This document shows, piece by piece, positions 28,039 to 41,590 of a stretch of 64,000 bases of DNA (the stretch's first letter is position 1; the number at the start of each line of letters is the position of its first letter). The stretch is taken from the NCBI GenBank assembly GCA_949318235.1, contig CASGGR010000034.1, positions 1,193,501 through 1,257,500 of the forward strand, given 5' to 3'. Source of the stretch: Ecdyonurus torrentis. Taxonomy: Eukaryota; Arthropoda; Insecta; Ephemeroptera; Heptageniidae. The position numbers and the translations under genes were made by a program. The notes beneath the pieces were generated by a model. That model saw nothing but the letters and a program-made list of their open reading frames with translations, searched no databases and had not been told where the DNA came from.

Positions 28039-30502
28039 GTGCTTTCTAATCGTACTTTTCGGACTGTGAATACGATTTTTGATGATATCTCCGAAACTAA
28101 TAAAGCTACAGACTTGCGGTTTGAACTAAAATGTAGGACTAACAAACTTGCAAAGCAAAGGTTATTACAGCTTAATCGCTCCAATGCAAACTTTCGCAGT
28201 TATAGAGAATCTCAGTGCTTTCTTATCGTACTTTTTAGACTGTGAATACGAGTTTTGATGATATCTCCGAAAATAATAAAGCTACAGGCTTGCGGTTTAA
28301 ACTAAAATGTAGGACTAACAGACTTGCAAAGAAAAGGTTATTACACCTTAATCGCACCAATGCAAACTTTCGCAGTTATAGAGAATCTCAGTGCTTTCTC
28401 ATCGTACTTTTCAGACTGTGAATACGATTTTTGATTATATCTCCGAAACTAATAAAGCTACAGGCTTGCGGTTTGAACTAAAATGTAGGACTAACAGACA
28501 TGCAAAGAAAAGGTTATTACACCTTAATCGCTCCAATGCAAACTTTCGCAGTTATAGAGAATCTAAGTGCTTTCTCATCGTACTTTTCAGACTGTGAATA
28601 CGATTTTTGATGATATCACCGAAACTAATAAAGCTACAGGCTTGCGGTTTGAACTAAAATGTAGGACTAACAGACTTGCAAAGAAAAGGTTATTACACCT
28701 TAATGGCTCCATTGCAATCTTTCGCAGTTAGAGAGAATCTCAGTGCTTTCTCCTCGTACTTTTCAGACTGTGAATACGATTTTTGATTATATCTTTGAAA
28801 CTAATAAAGCTAAAGGCTTGCGGTTTGAACTAAAATGTTGGACTAACAGACTTGCAAAGCAAAGGTTATTACACCTTAATCGCTCCAATGCAAACTTTCG
28901 AAGTTATAGAAAATCTCAGTGCTTTCTCATCGTACTTTTTAGACTGTGAATACGATTTTTGATGATATCTCCGAAACTAATAAAGCTACAGGCTTGCGGT
29001 TTGAACTAAAATGTAGGACTAACAGACATGCAAAGAAAAGGTTATTACACCTTAATCGCTCCAATGCAAACTTTCGCAGTTATAGAGAATCTCAGTGCTT
29101 TCTCATCGTACTTTTCGGACTGTGAATACAAATTTTGATGATATCTCCGAAACTAATAAAGCTACAGGCTTGAGGTTTGAACTAAAATGTAGGACTAACA
29201 GACTTGCAAAGAAAAGGTTATTACACATTAATCGCACCAATGCAAACTTTCGCAGCTATAGAGAATCTCAGTGCTTTTTCATCGTACTTTTCAGACTGTG
29301 AATACGATATTTGATGATATCTCCGAAACTTATAAAGCTACAGGCTTGCGGTTTGAACTAAAATGTAGGACCAACAGACTTGCAAAGAAAAGGTTATTAC
29401 ACCTTAATCGCTCCAATGCAAACTTTCGCAGTTACAGAGAATCTCAGTGCTTTCTCATTGTACTTTTTAGACTGTGAATAATATTTTTCATGATATCTCT
29501 GATACTAGTAAAGCTACAGGTTTACGGTTTGAACTAAAATGTAAGACTAACAGACTTGCAAAGAAAAGGATATTACACCTTAATCGCTCCAATGCAAACT
29601 TTCGCAGTTATAGAGAATCTCAGTGCTTTCTCATCGTACTTTTCAGACTGTGAATACGATTTTTGATGATATCTCAGAAACTAATAAAGCTACAGGCTTG
29701 CGGTTTGAACTAAAATGTAGGACTAACAGACTTGCAAAGAAAAGGTTATTACACCTTAATCGCACCAATGCAAACTTTCGCAGTTATAGAGAATTTTAGT
29801 GCTTTCTCATTGTACTTTTTAGACTGTGAATAAGATTTTTGTTGATATCTCTAAAACTAATAAAGCTACAGGCTTGCGGTTTGAACTAAAATGTAGGACT
29901 AACAGACTTGCAAAGAAAAGGTTATTACAGCTTAATCGCTCCAATGCAAACTTTCGCAGTTATAGAGAATCTCAGTGCTTTCTTATCGTACTTTTTAGAC
30001 TGTGAATACGAGTTTTGATGATATCTCCGAAAATAATAAAGCTACAGGCTTGCGGTTTAAACTAAAATGTAGGACTAACAGACTTGCAAAGAAAAGGTTA
30101 TTACACCTTAATCGCACCAATGCAAACTTTCGCAGTTATAGAGAATCTCAGTGCTTTCTCATCGTACTTTTCAGACTGTGAATACGATTTTTGATTATAT
30201 CTCCGAAACTAATAAAGCTACAGGCTTGCGGTTTGAACTAAAATGTAGGACTAACAGCCTTGCAAAGATAATGTTATTACACCTTAATCGCTCCAATGCA
30301 AATTTTCGCAGTTATAGAGAATCTCAGTGCTTTCTCATTGTACTTTTTAGACTTTGAATAAGATTTTTGATGATATCTCTAAAACTAATAAAGCTACAGG
30401 CTTGCAGTTTGAACTAAAATGTAGGACTAACAGACTTGCAAAGAAAAGGTTATTACACCTTAATCGCTCGAATGCAAACTTGCGCAGTTATAGGGAATCT
30501 CA
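28039..30502 (+). repeat. HOR copy, 14-mer, rearranged
   Basis: The order is N' O/U Y/Q E P Q R S T U L'/N O Y L. U at 29623 has GATATCTCAGAAAC, a private change shared only with U at 34375. The fused L'/N monomer at 29799 (TTTTGTTGATATC on the left, ACAGCTTAATCG on the right) skips a full N. The block from P at 28743 onward recurs at 33495 with an offset of 4752 bp. Confidence 0.78.
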
Positions 30503-31910
30503 GTGCTTTCTAAGCGTACTTTTCGGACTGTGAATACGATTTTTGATGATATCTCCGAAACTAATAAAGCTACAGGCTTGCGGTTTGAACTAAAATGTAG
30601 GACTAACAAACTTGCAAAGCAAAGGTTATTACAGCTTAATCGCTCCAATGCAAACTTTCGCAGTTATAGAGAATCTCAGTGCTTTCTTATCGTACTTTTT
30701 AGACTGTGAATACGAGTTTTGATGATATCTCCGAAAATAATAAAGCTACAGGCTTGCGGTTTGAACTAAAATGTAGGACTAACAGACATGCAAAGGAAAG
30801 GTTATTACACCTTAATCGCTCCAATGCAAACTTTCGCAGTTATAGAGAATCTAAGTGCTTTCTCATCGTACTTTTCAGACTGTGAATACGATTTTTGATG
30901 ATATCACCGAAACTAATAAAGCTACAGGCTTGCGGTTTGAACTAAAATGTAGGACTAACAGACTTGCAAAGAAAAGGTTATTACACCTTAATGGCTCCAT
31001 TGCAATCTTTCGCAGTTAGAGAGAATCTCAGTGCTTTCTCCTCGTACTTTTCAGACTGTGAATACGATTTTTGATGATATCTTTGAAACTAATAAAGCTA
31101 AAGGCTTGCGGTTTGAACTAAAATGTTGGACTAACAGACTTGCAAAGCAAAGGTTATTACACCTTAATCGCTCCAATGCAAACTTTCGAAGTTATAGAAA
31201 ATCTCAGTGCTTTCTCATCGTACTTTTTAGACTGTGAATACGATTTTTGATGATATCTCCGAAACTAATAAAGCTACAGGCTTGCGGTTTGAACTAAAAT
31301 GTAGGACTAACAGACATGCAAAGAAAAGGTTATTACACCTTAATCGCTCCAATGCAAACTTTCGCAGTTATAGAGAATCTCAGTGCTTTCTCATCGTACT
31401 TTTCGGACTGTGAATACAAATTTTGATGATATCTCCGAAACTAATAAAGCTACAGGCTTGAGGTTTGAACTAAAATGTAGGACTAACAGACTTGCAAAGA
31501 AAAGGTTATTAGACATTAATCGCACCAATGCAAACTTTCGCAGCTATAGAGAATCTCAGTGCTTTTTCATCGTACTTTTCAGACTGTGAATACGATATTT
31601 GATGATATCTCCGAAACTTATAAAGCTACAGGCTTGCGGTTTGAACTAAAATGTAGGACCAACAGACTTGCAAAGAAAAGGTTATTACACCTTAATCGCT
31701 CCAATGCAAACTTTCGCAGTTACAGAGAATCTCAGTGCTTTCTCATTGTACTTTTTAGACTGTGAATAAGATTTTTGTTGATATCTCTAAAACTAATAAA
31801 GCTACAGGCTTGCGGTTTGAACTAAAATGTAGGACTAACAGACTTGCAAAGAAAAGGTTATTACACCTTAATCGCTCGAATGCAAACTTGCGCAGTTATA
31901 GGGAATCTCA
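30503..31910 (+). repeat. HOR copy, 8-mer (N O E P Q R S L')
   Basis: Eight monomers, 1408 bp. T and U are absent: S at 31559 is followed at once by L' at 31735. N reads TTCTAAGCG rather than TTCTAATCG, a private substitution. R has TTATTAGACATTAATCG near 31507-31523. Confidence 0.8.
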
Positions 31911-34900
31911 GTGCTTTCTAATCGTACTTTTCGGACTGTGAATACGATTTTTGATGATATCTCCGAAACTAATAAAGCTACAGACTTGCGGTTTGAACTA
32001 AAATGTAGGACTAACAGACATGCAAAGAAAAGGTTATTACACCTTAATCGCTCCAATGCAAATTTTCGCAGTTATAGAGAATCTCAGTGCTTTCTCATCG
32101 TACTTTTTAGACTGTAAATACGATTTTTGATGATATCAATGAAACTAATAAAGCTACAGGCTTGCGGTTTGAACTAAAATGTAGGACTAACAGACTTGCA
32201 AAGAAAAGGTTATTACACCTTAATCGCTCAAATGCAATCTTTCGCAGTTAGAGAGAGTCTCAGTGCTTTCTCCTCGTACTTTTCAGACTGTGAATACGAT
32301 TTTTGATGATATCTTTGAAACTAATAAAGCTACAGGCTTGCGGTTTGAACTAAAATGTAGGACTAACAGACTTGCAAAGCAAAAGTTATTACACCTTAAT
32401 CGCTCCAATGCAAACTTTCGAAGTTATAGAGAATCTCAGTGCTTTCTCATCGTACTTTTTAGACTGTGAATACGATTTTTGATGATATCTCCGAAACTAA
32501 TAAAGCTACCGGCTTCCGGTTTGAACTAAAATGTAGGACTAACAGACATGCAAAGAAAAGGTTAATACACCTTAATCGCTCCACTGCAAACTTGCGCAGT
32601 TATAGAGAATCTCAGTGCTTTCTCATCGTACTTTTCGGACTGTGAATACAAATTTTGATGATATCTCCGAAACTAATAAAGCTACAGGCTTGAGGTTTGA
32701 ACTAAAATGTAGGACTAACAGACTTGCAAATAAAAGGTTATTACACATTAATCGCACCAATGCAAACTTTCGCAGCTATAGAGAATCTCAGTGCTTTTTC
32801 ATCGTACTTTTCAGACTGTGAATACGATTTTTGATGATATCTCCAAAACTTATAAAGCTACAGGCTTGCGGTTTAAACTAAAATGTAGGACCAACAGACT
32901 TGCAAAGAAAAGGTTATTACACCTTAATCGCTCCAATGCAAACTTTCGCAGTTACAGAGAATCTCAGTGCTTTCTCATTGTACTTTTTAGACTGTGAATA
33001 ATATTTTTGATGATATCTCTGATACTAGTAAAGCTACAGGTTTACGGTTTGAACTAAAATGTAAGACTAACAGACTTGCAAAGAAAAGGTTATTACACCT
33101 TAATCGCTCCAATGCAAACTTTCGCAGTTATAGAGAATCTCAGTGATTTCTCATCGTACTTTTCAGACCGTGAATACGAGTTTTGATGATATCTCCGAAA
33201 ATAATAAAGCTACAGGCTTGCGGTTTGAACTAAAATGTAGGACTAACAGACATGCAAAGAAAAGGTTATTACACCTTAATCGCTCCAATGCAAACTTTCG
33301 CAGTTATAGAGAATCTCAGTGCTTTCTCATCGTACTTTTCAGACTGTGAATATGATTTTTGATGATATCATCGAAACCAATAAAGCTACAGGCTTGCGGT
33401 TTGAACTAAAATGTAGGACTAACAGACTTGCAAAGAAAAGGTTATTACACCTTAATGGCTCCATTGCAATCTTTCGCAGTTAGAGAGAATCTCAGTGCTT
33501 TCTCCTCGTACTTTTCAGACTGTGAATACGATTTTTGATGATATCTTTGAAACTAATAAAGCTAAAGGCTTGCGGTTTGAACTAAAATGTTGGACTAACA
33601 GACTTGCAAAGCAAAGGTTATTACACCTTAATCGCTCCAATGCAAACTTTCGAAGTTATAGAAAATCTCAGTGCTTTCTCATCGTACTTTTTAGACTGTG
33701 AATACGATTTTTGATGATATCTCCGAAACTAATAAAGCTACAGGCTTGCGGTTTGAACTAAAATGTAGGACTAACAGACATGCAAAGAAAAGGTTATTAC
33801 ACCTTAATCGCTCCAATGCAAACTTTCGCAGTTATAGAGAATCTCAGTGCTTTCTCATCGTACTTTTCGGACTGTGAATACAAATTTTGATGATATCTCC
33901 AAAACTAATAAAGCTACAGGCTTGAGGTTTGAACTAAAATGTAGGACTAACAGACTTGCAAAGAAAAGGTTATTACACATTAATCGCACCAATGCAAACT
34001 TTCGCAGCTATAGAGAATCTCAGTGCTTTTTCATCGTACTTTTCAGACTGTGAATACGATATTTGATAATATCTCCGAAACTTATAAAGCTACAGGCTTG
34101 CGGTTTGAACTAAAATGTAGGACCAACAGACTTGCAAAGAAAAGGTTATTACACCTTAATCGCTCCAATGCAAACTTTCGCAGTTACAGAGAATCTCAGT
34201 GCTTTCTCATTGTACTTTTTAGACTGTGAATAATATTTTTGATGATATCTCTGATACTAGTAAAGCTACAGGTTTACGGTTTGAACTAAAATGTAAGACT
34301 AACAGACTTGCAAAGAAAAGGATATTACACCTTAATCGCTCCAATGCAAACTTTCGCAGTTATAGAGAATCTCAGTGCTTTCTCATCGTACTTTTCAGAC
34401 TGTGAATACGATTTTTGATGATATCTCAGAAACTAATAAAGCTACAGGCTTGCGGTTTGAACTAAAATGTAGGACTAACAGACTTGCAAAGAAAAGGTTA
34501 TTACACCTTAATCGCACCAATGCAAACTTTCGCAGTTATAGAGAATTTTAGTGCTTTCTCATTGTACTTTTTAGACTGTGAATAAGATTTTTGTTGATAT
34601 CTCTAAAACTAATAAAGCTACAGGCTTGCGGTTTGAACTAAAATGTAGGACTAACAGACTTGCAAAGAAAAGGTTATTACAGCTTAATCGCTCCAATGCA
34701 AACTTTCGCAGTTATAGAGAATCTCAGTGCTTTCTTATCGTACTTTTTAGACTGTGAATACGAGTTTTGATGATATCTCCGAAAATAATAAAGCTACAGG
34801 CTTGCGGTTTAAACTAAAATGTAGGACTAACAGACTTGCAAAGAAAAGGTTATTACACCTTAATCGCACCAATGCAAACTTTCGCAGTTATAGAGAATCT

Positions 34901-35254
34901 CAGTGCTTTCTCATCGTACTTTTCAGACTGTGAATACGATTTTTGATTATATCTCCGAAACTAATAAAGCTACAGGCTTGCGGTTTGAACTAAAATGTAG
35001 GACTAACAGACTTGCAAAGATAATGTTATTACACCTTAATCGCTCCAATGCAAATTTTCGCAGTTATAGAGAATCTCAGTGCTTTCTCATTGTACTTTTT
35101 AGACTTTGAATAAGATTTTTGATGATATCTCTAAAACTAATAAAGCTACAGGCTTGCAGTTTGAACTAAAATGTAGGACTAACAGACTTGCAAAGAAAAG
35201 GTTATTACACCTTAATCGCTCGAATGCAAACTTGCGCAGTTATAGGGAATCTCA
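31911..35254 (+). repeat. HOR copy, 19-mer joining 17-mer-type and 10-mer-type segments
   Basis: The order is N'/O E P Q R S T V W P Q R S T U L'/N O Y L. The left part (P at 32263 to V at 33143) matches 39127-40213 at an offset of 6864 bp, including the GTGATTTC start of V. The right part (P at 33495 to N at 35255) matches 28743-30503. The unit therefore looks like a junction between two HOR variants at about 33.3-33.5 kb, inside or next to W. Confidence 0.8.
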
Positions 35255-37014
35255 GTGCTTTCTAATCGTACTTTTCGGACTGTGAATACGATTTTTGATG
35301 ATATCTCCGAAACTAAAAAAGCTACAGGCTTGCGGTTTGAACTAAAATGTAGGACTAACAAACTTGCAAAGCAAAGGTTATTACAGCTTAATCGCTCCAA
35401 TGCAAACTTTCGCAGTTATAGAGAATCTCAGTGCTTTCTTATCGTACTTTTTAGACTGTGAATACGAGTTTTGATGATATCTCCGAAAATAATAAAGCTA
35501 CAGGCTTGCGGTTTGAACTAAAATGTAGGACTAACAGACATGCAAAGAAAAGGTTATTACACCTTAATCGCTCCAATGCAAACTTTCGCAGTTATAGAGA
35601 ATCTAAGTGCTTTCTCATCGTACTTTTCAGACTGTGAATACGATTTTTGATGATATCACCGAAACTAATAAAGCTACAGGCTTGCGGTTTGAACTAAAAT
35701 GTAGGAGTAACAGACTTGCAAAGAAAAGGTTATTACACCTTAATGGCTCCATTGCAATCTTTCGCAGTTAGAGAGAATCTCAGTGCTTTCTCCTCGTACT
35801 TTTCAGACTGTGAATACGATTTTTGATGATATCTTTGAAACTAATAAAGCTAAAGGCTTGCGGTTTGAACTAAAATGTTGGACTAACAGACTTGCAAAGC
35901 AAAGGTTATTACACCTTAATCGCTCCAATGCAAACTTTTGAAGTTATAGAAAATCTCAGTGCTTTCTCATCGTACTTTTTAGACTGTGAATACGATTTTT
36001 GATGATATCTCCGAAACTAATAAAGCTACAGGCTTGCGGTTTGAACTAAAATGTAGGACTAACAGACATGCAAAGAAAAGGTTATTACACCTTAATCGCT
36101 CCAATGCAAACTTTCGCAGTTATAGAGAATCTCAGTGCTTTCTCATCGTACTTTTCGGACTGTGAATACAAATTTTGATGATATCTCCGAAACTAATAAA
36201 GCTACAGGCTTGAGGTTTGAACTAAAATGTAGGACTAACAGACTTGCAAAGAAAAGGTTATTACACATTAATCGCACCAATGCAAACTTTCGCAGCTATA
36301 GAGAATCTCAGTGCTTTTTCATCGTACTTTTCAGACTGTGAATACGATATTTGATGATATCTCCGAAACTTATAAAGCTACAGGCTTGCGGTTTGAACTA
36401 AAATGTAGGACCAACAGACTTGCAAAGAAAAGGTTATTACACCTTAATCGCTCCAATGCAAACTTTCGCAGTTACAGAGAATCTCAGTGCTTTCTCATTG
36501 TACTTTTTAGACTGTGAATAATATTTTTGATGATATCTCTGATACTAGTAAAGCTACAGGTTTACGGTTTGAACTAAAATGTAAGACTAACAGACTTGCA
36601 AAGAAAAGGATATTACACCTTAATCGCTCCAATGCAAACTTTCGCAGTTATAGAGAATCTCAGTGCTTTCTCATCGTACTTTTCAGACTGTGAATACGAT
36701 TTTTGATGATATCTCCGAAACTAATAAAGCTACAGGCTTGCGGTTTGAACTAAAATGTAGGACTAACAGACTTGCAAAGAAAAGGTTATTACACCTTAAT
36801 CGCACCAATGCAAACTTTCGCAGTTATAGAGAATTTTAGTGCTTTCTCATTGTACTTTTTAGACTGTGAATAAGATTTTTGTTGATATCTCTAAAACTAA
36901 TAAAGCTACAGGCTTGCGGTTTGAACTAAAATGTAGGACTAACAGACTTGCAAAGAAAAGGTTATTACACCTTAATCGCTCGAATGCAAACTTGCGCAGT
37001 TATAGGGAATCTCA
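35255..37014 (+). repeat. HOR copy, 10-mer (N O E P Q R S T U L')
   Basis: 1760 bp, the third copy of the 10-mer order seen at 15894 and 26279; the latter is exactly 8976 bp (51 monomers) away. N has ACTAAAAAAGC near 35313 and E has GTAGGAGTAAC near 35702 as private changes. Confidence 0.82.
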
Positions 37015-38598
37015 GTGCTTTCTAATCGTACTTTTCGGACTGTGAATACGATTTTTGATGATATCTCCGAAACTAATAAAGCTACAGACTTGCGGTTTGA
37101 ACTAAAATGTAGGACTAACAAACTTGCAAAGCAAAGGTTATTACAGCTTAATCGCTCCAATGCAAACTTTCGAAGTTATAGAGAATCTCAGTGCTTTCTC
37201 ATCGTACTTTTTAGACTGTGAATACGATTTTTGATGATATCTCCGAAACTAATAAAGCTACCGGCTTCCGGTTTGAACTAAAATGTAGGACTAACAGACA
37301 TGCAAAGAAAAGGTTATTACACCTTAATCGCTCCACTGCAAACTTGCGCAGTTATAGAGAATCTCAGTGCTTTCTCATCGTACTTTTCGGACTGTGAATA
37401 CAAATTTTGATGATATCTCCGAAACTAATAAAGCTACAGGCTTGAGGTTTGAACTAAAATGTAGGACTAACAGACTTGCAAATAAAAGGTTATTACACAT
37501 TAATCGCACCAATGCAAACTTTCGCAGCTATAGAGAATCTCAGTGCTTTTTCATCGTACTTTTCAGACTGTGAATACGATTTTTGATGATATCTCCAAAA
37601 CTTATAAAGCTACAGGCTTGCGGTTTAAACTAAAATGTAGGACCAACAGACTTGCAAAGAAAAGGTTATTACATCTTAAACGCTCCAATGCAAACTATCG
37701 CAGTTATAGAGAATCTCAGTGCTTTCTCATCGTACTTTTCAGACTGTGAATACGATTTTTGATGATATCTCCGAAACTAATAAAGCTACAGGCTTGAGGT
37801 TTGAACTAAAATGTAGGACTAACAGACTTGCAAATAAAAGGTTATTACATCTTAAACGCTCCAATGCAAACTATCGCAGTTATAGAGAATCTCAGTGCTT
37901 TCTCATCGTACTTTTTAGACTGTGAATACGATTTTTGATGATATCTCCGATACTTATAAAGCTACAGGCTTGCGGTTTGAACTAAAATGTTGGACTAACA
38001 GACATGCAAAGAAAAGGTTATTACACCTTAATCGCTCCACTGCAAACTTGCGCAGTTACAGAGAATCTCAGTGCTTTCTCATTGTACTTTTTAGACTGTG
38101 AATAATATTTTTGATGATATCTCTGATACTAGTAAAGCTACAGGTTTACGGTTTGAACTAAAATGTAAGACTAACAGACTTGCAAAGAAAAGGTTATTAC
38201 ACCTTAATCGCTCCAATGCAAACTTTCGCAGTTATAGAGAATCTCAGTGCTTTCTCATCGTACTTTTCAGACTGTGAATACGATTTTTGATGATATCTCC
38301 GAAACTAATAAAGCTACAGGCTTGCGGTTTGAACTAAAATGTAGGACTAACAGACTTGCAAAGAAAAGGTTATTACACCTTAATCGCACCAATGCAAACT
38401 TTCGCAGTTATAGAGAATTTTAGTGCTTTCTCATTGTACTTTTTAGACTGTGAATAAGATTTTTGTTGATATCTCTAAAACTAATAAAGCTACAGGCTTG
38501 CGGTTTGAACTAAAATGTAGGACTAACAGACTTGCAAAGAAAAGGTTATTACACCTTAATCGCTCGAATGCAAACTTGCGCAGTTATAGGGAATCTCA
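37015..38598 (+). repeat. HOR copy, 9-mer with a fresh monomer duplication
   Basis: The order is N'/P Q R S, two S/U/R-type hybrids, T U L'. The first monomer is N' on the left and P on the right (CGAAGTTAT near 37172), so O, E and most of P were lost by exchange. The hybrids at 37543 and 37719 share ACATCTTAAACGC and AACTATCGCAG, at about 37671 and 37847. I saw this combination nowhere else in the window. Confidence 0.78.
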
Positions 38599-41590
38599 GT
38601 GCTTTCTAATCGTACTTTTCGGACTGTGAATACGATTTTTGATGATATCTCCGAAACTAATAAAGCTACAGACTTGCGGTTTGAACTAAAATGTAGGACT
38701 AACAAACTTGCAAAGCAAAGGTTATTACAGCTTAATCGCTCCAATGCAAACTTTCGCAGTTATAGAGAATCTCAGTGCTTTCTTATCGTACTTTTTAGAC
38801 TGTGAATACGAGTTTTGATGATATCTCCGAAAATAATAAAGCTACAGGCTTGCGGTTTAAACTAAAATGTAGGACTAACAGACATGCAAAGAAAAGGTTA
38901 TTACACCTTAATCGCTCCAATGCAAATTTTCGCAGTTATAGAGAATCTCAGTGCTTTCTCATCGTACTTTTCAGACTGTGAATACGATTTTTGATGATAT
39001 CACCGAAACTAATAAAGCTACAGGCTTGCGGTTTGAACTAAAATGTAGGACTAACAGACTTGCAAAGAAAAGGTTATTACACCTTAATCGCTCAAATGCA
39101 ATCTTTCGCAGTTAGAGAGAGTCTCAGTGCTTTCTCCTCGTACTTTTCAGACTGTGAATACGATTTTTGATGATATCTTTGAAACTAATAAAGCTACAGG
39201 CTTGCGGTTTGAACTAAAATGTAGGACTAACAGACTTGCAAAGCAAAAGTTATTACACCTTAATCGCTCCAATGCAAACTTTCGAAGTTATAGAGAATCT
39301 CAGTGCTTTCTCATCGTACTTTTTAGACTGTGAATACGATTTTTGATGATATCTCCGAAACTAATAAAGCTACCGGCTTCCGGTTTGAACTAAAATGTAG
39401 GACTAACAGACATGCAAAGAAAAGGTTATTACACCTTAATCGCTCCACTGCAAACTTGCGCAGTTATAGAGAATCTCAGTGCTTTCTCATCGTACTTTTC
39501 GGACTGTGAATACAAATTTTGATGATATCTCCGAAACTAATAAAGCTACAGGCTTGAGGTTTGAACTAAAATGTAGGACTAACAGACTTGCAAATAAAAG
39601 GTTATTACACATTAATCGCACCAATGCAAACTTTCTCAGCTATAGAGAATCTCAGTGCTTTTTCATCGTACTTTTCAGACTGTGAATACGATTTTTGATG
39701 ATATCTCCAAAACTTATAAAGCTACAGGCTTGCGGTTTAAACTAAAATGTAGGACCAACAGACTTGCAAAGAAAAGGTTATTACACCTTAATCGCTCCAA
39801 TGCAAACTTTCGCAGTTACAGAGAATCTCAGTGCTTTCTCATTGTACTTTTTAGACTGTGAATAATATTTTTGATGATATCTCTAATACTATTAAAGCTA
39901 CAGGTTTACGGTTTGAACTAAAATGTAAGACTAACAGACTTGCAAAGAAAAGGTTATTACACCTTAATCGCTCCAATGCAAACTTTCGCAGTTATAGAGA
40001 ATCTCAGTGATTTCTCATCGTACTTTTCAGACCGTGAATACGAGTTTTGATGATATCTCCGAAAATAATAAAGCTACAGGCTTGCGGTTTGAACTAAAAT
40101 GTAGGACTAACAGACATGCAAAGAAAAGGTTATTACACCTTAATCGCTCCAATGCAAACTTTCGCAGTTATAGAGAATCTCAGTGCTTTCTCATCGTACT
40201 TTTCAGACTGTGAATATGATTTTTGATGATATCATCGAAACCAATAAAGCTACAGGCTTGCGGTTTGAACTAAAATGTAGGACTAACAGACTTGCAAAGA
40301 AAAGGTTATTACACCTTAATCGCTCCAATGCAATCTTTCGCAGTTAGAGAGAATCTCAGTGCTTTCTCCTCGTACTTTTCAGACTGTGAATACGATTTTT
40401 GATGATATCTTTGAAACTAATAAAGCTACAGGCTTGCGGTTTGAACTAAAATGTAGGACTAACAGACTTGCAAAGCAAAGGTTATTACACCTTAATCGCT
40501 CCAATGCAAACTTTCGAAGTTATAGAGAATCTCAGTGCTTTCTCATCGTACTTTTTAGACTGTGAATACGATTTTTGATGATATCTCCGAAACTAATAAA
40601 GCTACAGGCTTGCGGTTTGAACTAAAATGTAGGACTAACAGACATGCAAAGAAAAGGTTTTTACACCTTAATCGCTCCACTGCAAACTTGCGCAGTTATA
40701 GAGAATTTTAGTGCTTTCTCATCGTTCTTTTCGGACTGTGAATACAAATTTTGATGATATCTCCAAAACTAATAAAGCTACAGGCTTGAGGTTTGAACTA
40801 AAATGTAGGACTAACAGACTTGCAAAGAAAAGGTTATTACACATTAATCGCACCAATGCAAACTTTCGCAGCTATAGAGAATCTCAGTGCTTTTTCATCG
40901 TACTTTTCAGACTGTGAATACGATTTTTAATGATATCTCCGAAACTAATAAAGCTACAAGCTTGCGGATTGAACTGAAATGTAGGACTAACAGACATGCA
41001 AAGAAAAGGTTATAACACCTTAATCGCTCCACTGCAAACTTGCGCAGTTATAGAGAATCTCAGTGCTTTCTCATCCTACTTTTCGGACTGTAAATACAAA
41101 TTTTGATGATATCTCCGAAACTAATAAAGCTACAGGCTTGAGGTTTAAACTAAAATGTAGGACTAACAGACTTGCAAAGAAAAGGTTATTACACCTTAAT
41201 CGCACCAATGGAAACTTTCGCAGTTATAGAGAATCTCAGTGCTTTCTCATCGTACTTTTCAGACTGTGAATACGATTTTTGACGATATCTCCGAAACAAA
41301 TAAAGCTACAGGCTGGCGGTTTGAACTAAAATGTAGGACTTACAGACTTGCAAAGATAATGTTATTACACCTTAATCGCTCCAATGCAAATTTTCGCAGT
41401 TATAGAGAATCTCAGAGCTTTCTCATTGTACTTTTTAGACTTTGAATAATATTTTTGATGATATCTCTAAAACTAATAAAGCTACAGGCTTGCAGTTTGA
41501 ACTAAAATGTAGGACTAACAGACTTGCAAAGAAAAGGTTATTACATCTTAATCGCGCGAATGCAAACTTGCGCAGTTATAGGGAATCTCA
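38599..41590 (+). repeat. HOR copy, 17-mer (N' O E P Q R S T V W P Q R X Z Y L)
   Basis: 2992 bp. This is the unduplicated counterpart of the 32-mer at 17654. Matching monomers from E at 38951 onward sit 18305 bp from the second 15-mer copy at 20646. Differences seen include GAATTTTAGTGC near 40706, GGTTATAACACC near 41009 and CTCAGAGCTTTC near 41411. Confidence 0.86.
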
